Shown here one piece after another: positions 4,876 to 5,201 of a DNA stretch of 5,201 nt. The notes beneath the pieces were generated by a model that had not been told where the DNA came from, did no database searches, and saw only the letters and a list, made by a program, of their open reading frames with translations. The stretch is from contig CAMJES010000177.1 in NCBI GenBank assembly GCA_946404705.1, positions 1 through 5,201 on the forward strand. Reading direction: 5' to 3'. Every line of letters begins with the position of its first letter. Position 1 is the first letter of the stretch. The stretch comes from an uncultured Ruminococcus sp. (GTDB lineage Bacteria > Bacillota > Clostridia > Oscillospirales > Ruminococcaceae). The translations under genes and the position numbers were made by a program.

Positions 4876-4884
4876 GGAGGAGTT

Positions 4885-5201
4885 ATGAAAACAGCAGTAA
4901 TTTATGCCCGATATTCATCGGACAAGCAGACCGAGCAGTCTATCGAAGGACAGCTCTACGACTGCTACAACTACGCCAAGCAACACGGAATAACGGTCAT
5001 ACACGAATACATCGACCGAGCAATGACGGGCAAGAACGACGACCGACCGTCCTTTCAGCAGATGCTCGCCGACAGCACACGCCGTGAATGGGAATATGTC
5101 CTTGTGTGGAAGCTTGACCGCTTCGCACGAAATACCATTGACAGCGCAGTAAACAGACAGATACTTTCCAAGAACGGCGTGAAGATACTCTCGGTAATGG
5201 A
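4885..5201 (+). CDS. Large serine recombinase, likely integrase (N-terminal 105 aa only)
   Basis: The ATG at 4885 follows AAGGAGG with 4 nt between. The visible part is the resolvase catalytic domain: AVIYARYSSDKQ with the RxS motif (R9, S11 as nucleophile), QSIEGQ at 19-23, the YIDRAMTGKNDDRPSF segment at 42-57 typical of large serine recombinases, and WKLDRFARN at 75-83 carrying the conserved arginines (R79, R82). The recombinase and zinc-ribbon DNA-binding domains expected after residue 150 are beyond the window. Such enzymes integrate and excise phages, ICEs and Tn4451-like elements by recombining attP with attB. CCTCC at 4858-4862 could pair with the GGAGG of the ribosome binding site (13-nt loop), a weak possible brake on translation. 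Its GC content is visibly higher than that of the nuclease gene upstream. Confidence 0.93.
   Translation, partial: MKTAVIYARYSSDKQTEQSIEGQLYDCYNYAKQHGITVIHEYIDRAMTGKNDDRPSFQQMLADSTRREWEYVLVWKLDRFARNTIDSAVNRQILSKNGVKILSVM

Larger units (their letters stand above)
1..5201. mobile_element. Internal part of an integrative element (prophage or ICE/IME), control and integrase end
   Basis: The window combines a serine recombinase, a divergent pair of HTH regulators, an ImmA-type protease and a run of very small leftward early genes, the standard layout of the immunity-integration end of Gram-positive temperate phages and ICEs. Neither boundary is visible: the leftmost gene and the recombinase are both cut by the window edges, and no pair of att repeats can be recognised. 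No structural phage, relaxase or conjugation gene is present, so phage and ICE/IME cannot be told apart. Base composition is patchy: by hand count about 53% GC in 4921-4980 and 55% in 1381-1440, but about 28% in 3481-3540. Confidence 0.75.

Noticed and set aside
1..5201. CRISPR array, tRNA or rRNA gene, insertion sequence, transposase
   Set aside because: No regularly spaced repeats, no tRNA-like cloverleaf or rRNA sequence and no IS-type terminal repeats were seen; the only recombination gene is the serine recombinase.

Overview
The window looks like one end of an integrative mobile element (temperate phage or ICE/IME type) in a low-to-mid GC Gram-positive gut bacterium. Strong GGAGG-type ribosome binding sites, AT-rich sigma-A-like promoters and the protein families present suggest Clostridia, perhaps a Ruminococcus relative. 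The genus is a guess from style, not a proven assignment.

Left part (1-2133, minus strand): a leftward operon of six closely packed genes. In transcription order these are a 64-aa Cro/C1-type HTH protein, an 89-aa unknown, a 56-aa unknown, a 39-aa single-span membrane peptide, a 66-aa Cys-rich protein, and a DUF3102-like coiled-coil protein that runs off the left edge. Gaps are short or negative (8-bp and 20-bp overlaps), so co-transcription and translational coupling are likely. This resembles the early region of a phage or ICE.

Middle (2134-3130): a 256-bp control region separates the leftward operon from a rightward pair, an XRE repressor (110 aa) followed with no gap by a short ImmA/IrrE metalloprotease (135 aa, HEIGH). 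By analogy with ImmR/ImmA of ICEBs1, the protease would cleave the repressor and release the element. The control region holds candidate promoters on both strands, an 8-bp inverted repeat and three copies of TTTTGTAT.

Right part (3217-5201): a 506-aa protein with an N-terminal zinc ribbon, a long coiled coil, a DUF4041-like region and a C-terminal T5orf172/GIY-YIG nuclease domain. This domain pairing is, as I recall, that of the anti-phage nuclease SNIPE, so the gene is a good candidate for defence or superinfection-exclusion cargo. A 147-bp gap follows. On the minus strand it holds a good promoter and a textbook terminator that together would make an RNA of about 77 nt; its promoter shares a 20-nt split motif with the immunity control region. 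Then a large serine recombinase (the likely integrase) begins and runs off the right edge.

Working model (inference): the repressor/protease pair decides between quiescence and activation, the leftward operon carries early functions, the recombinase moves the element, and the nuclease protects the lysogen or the element.
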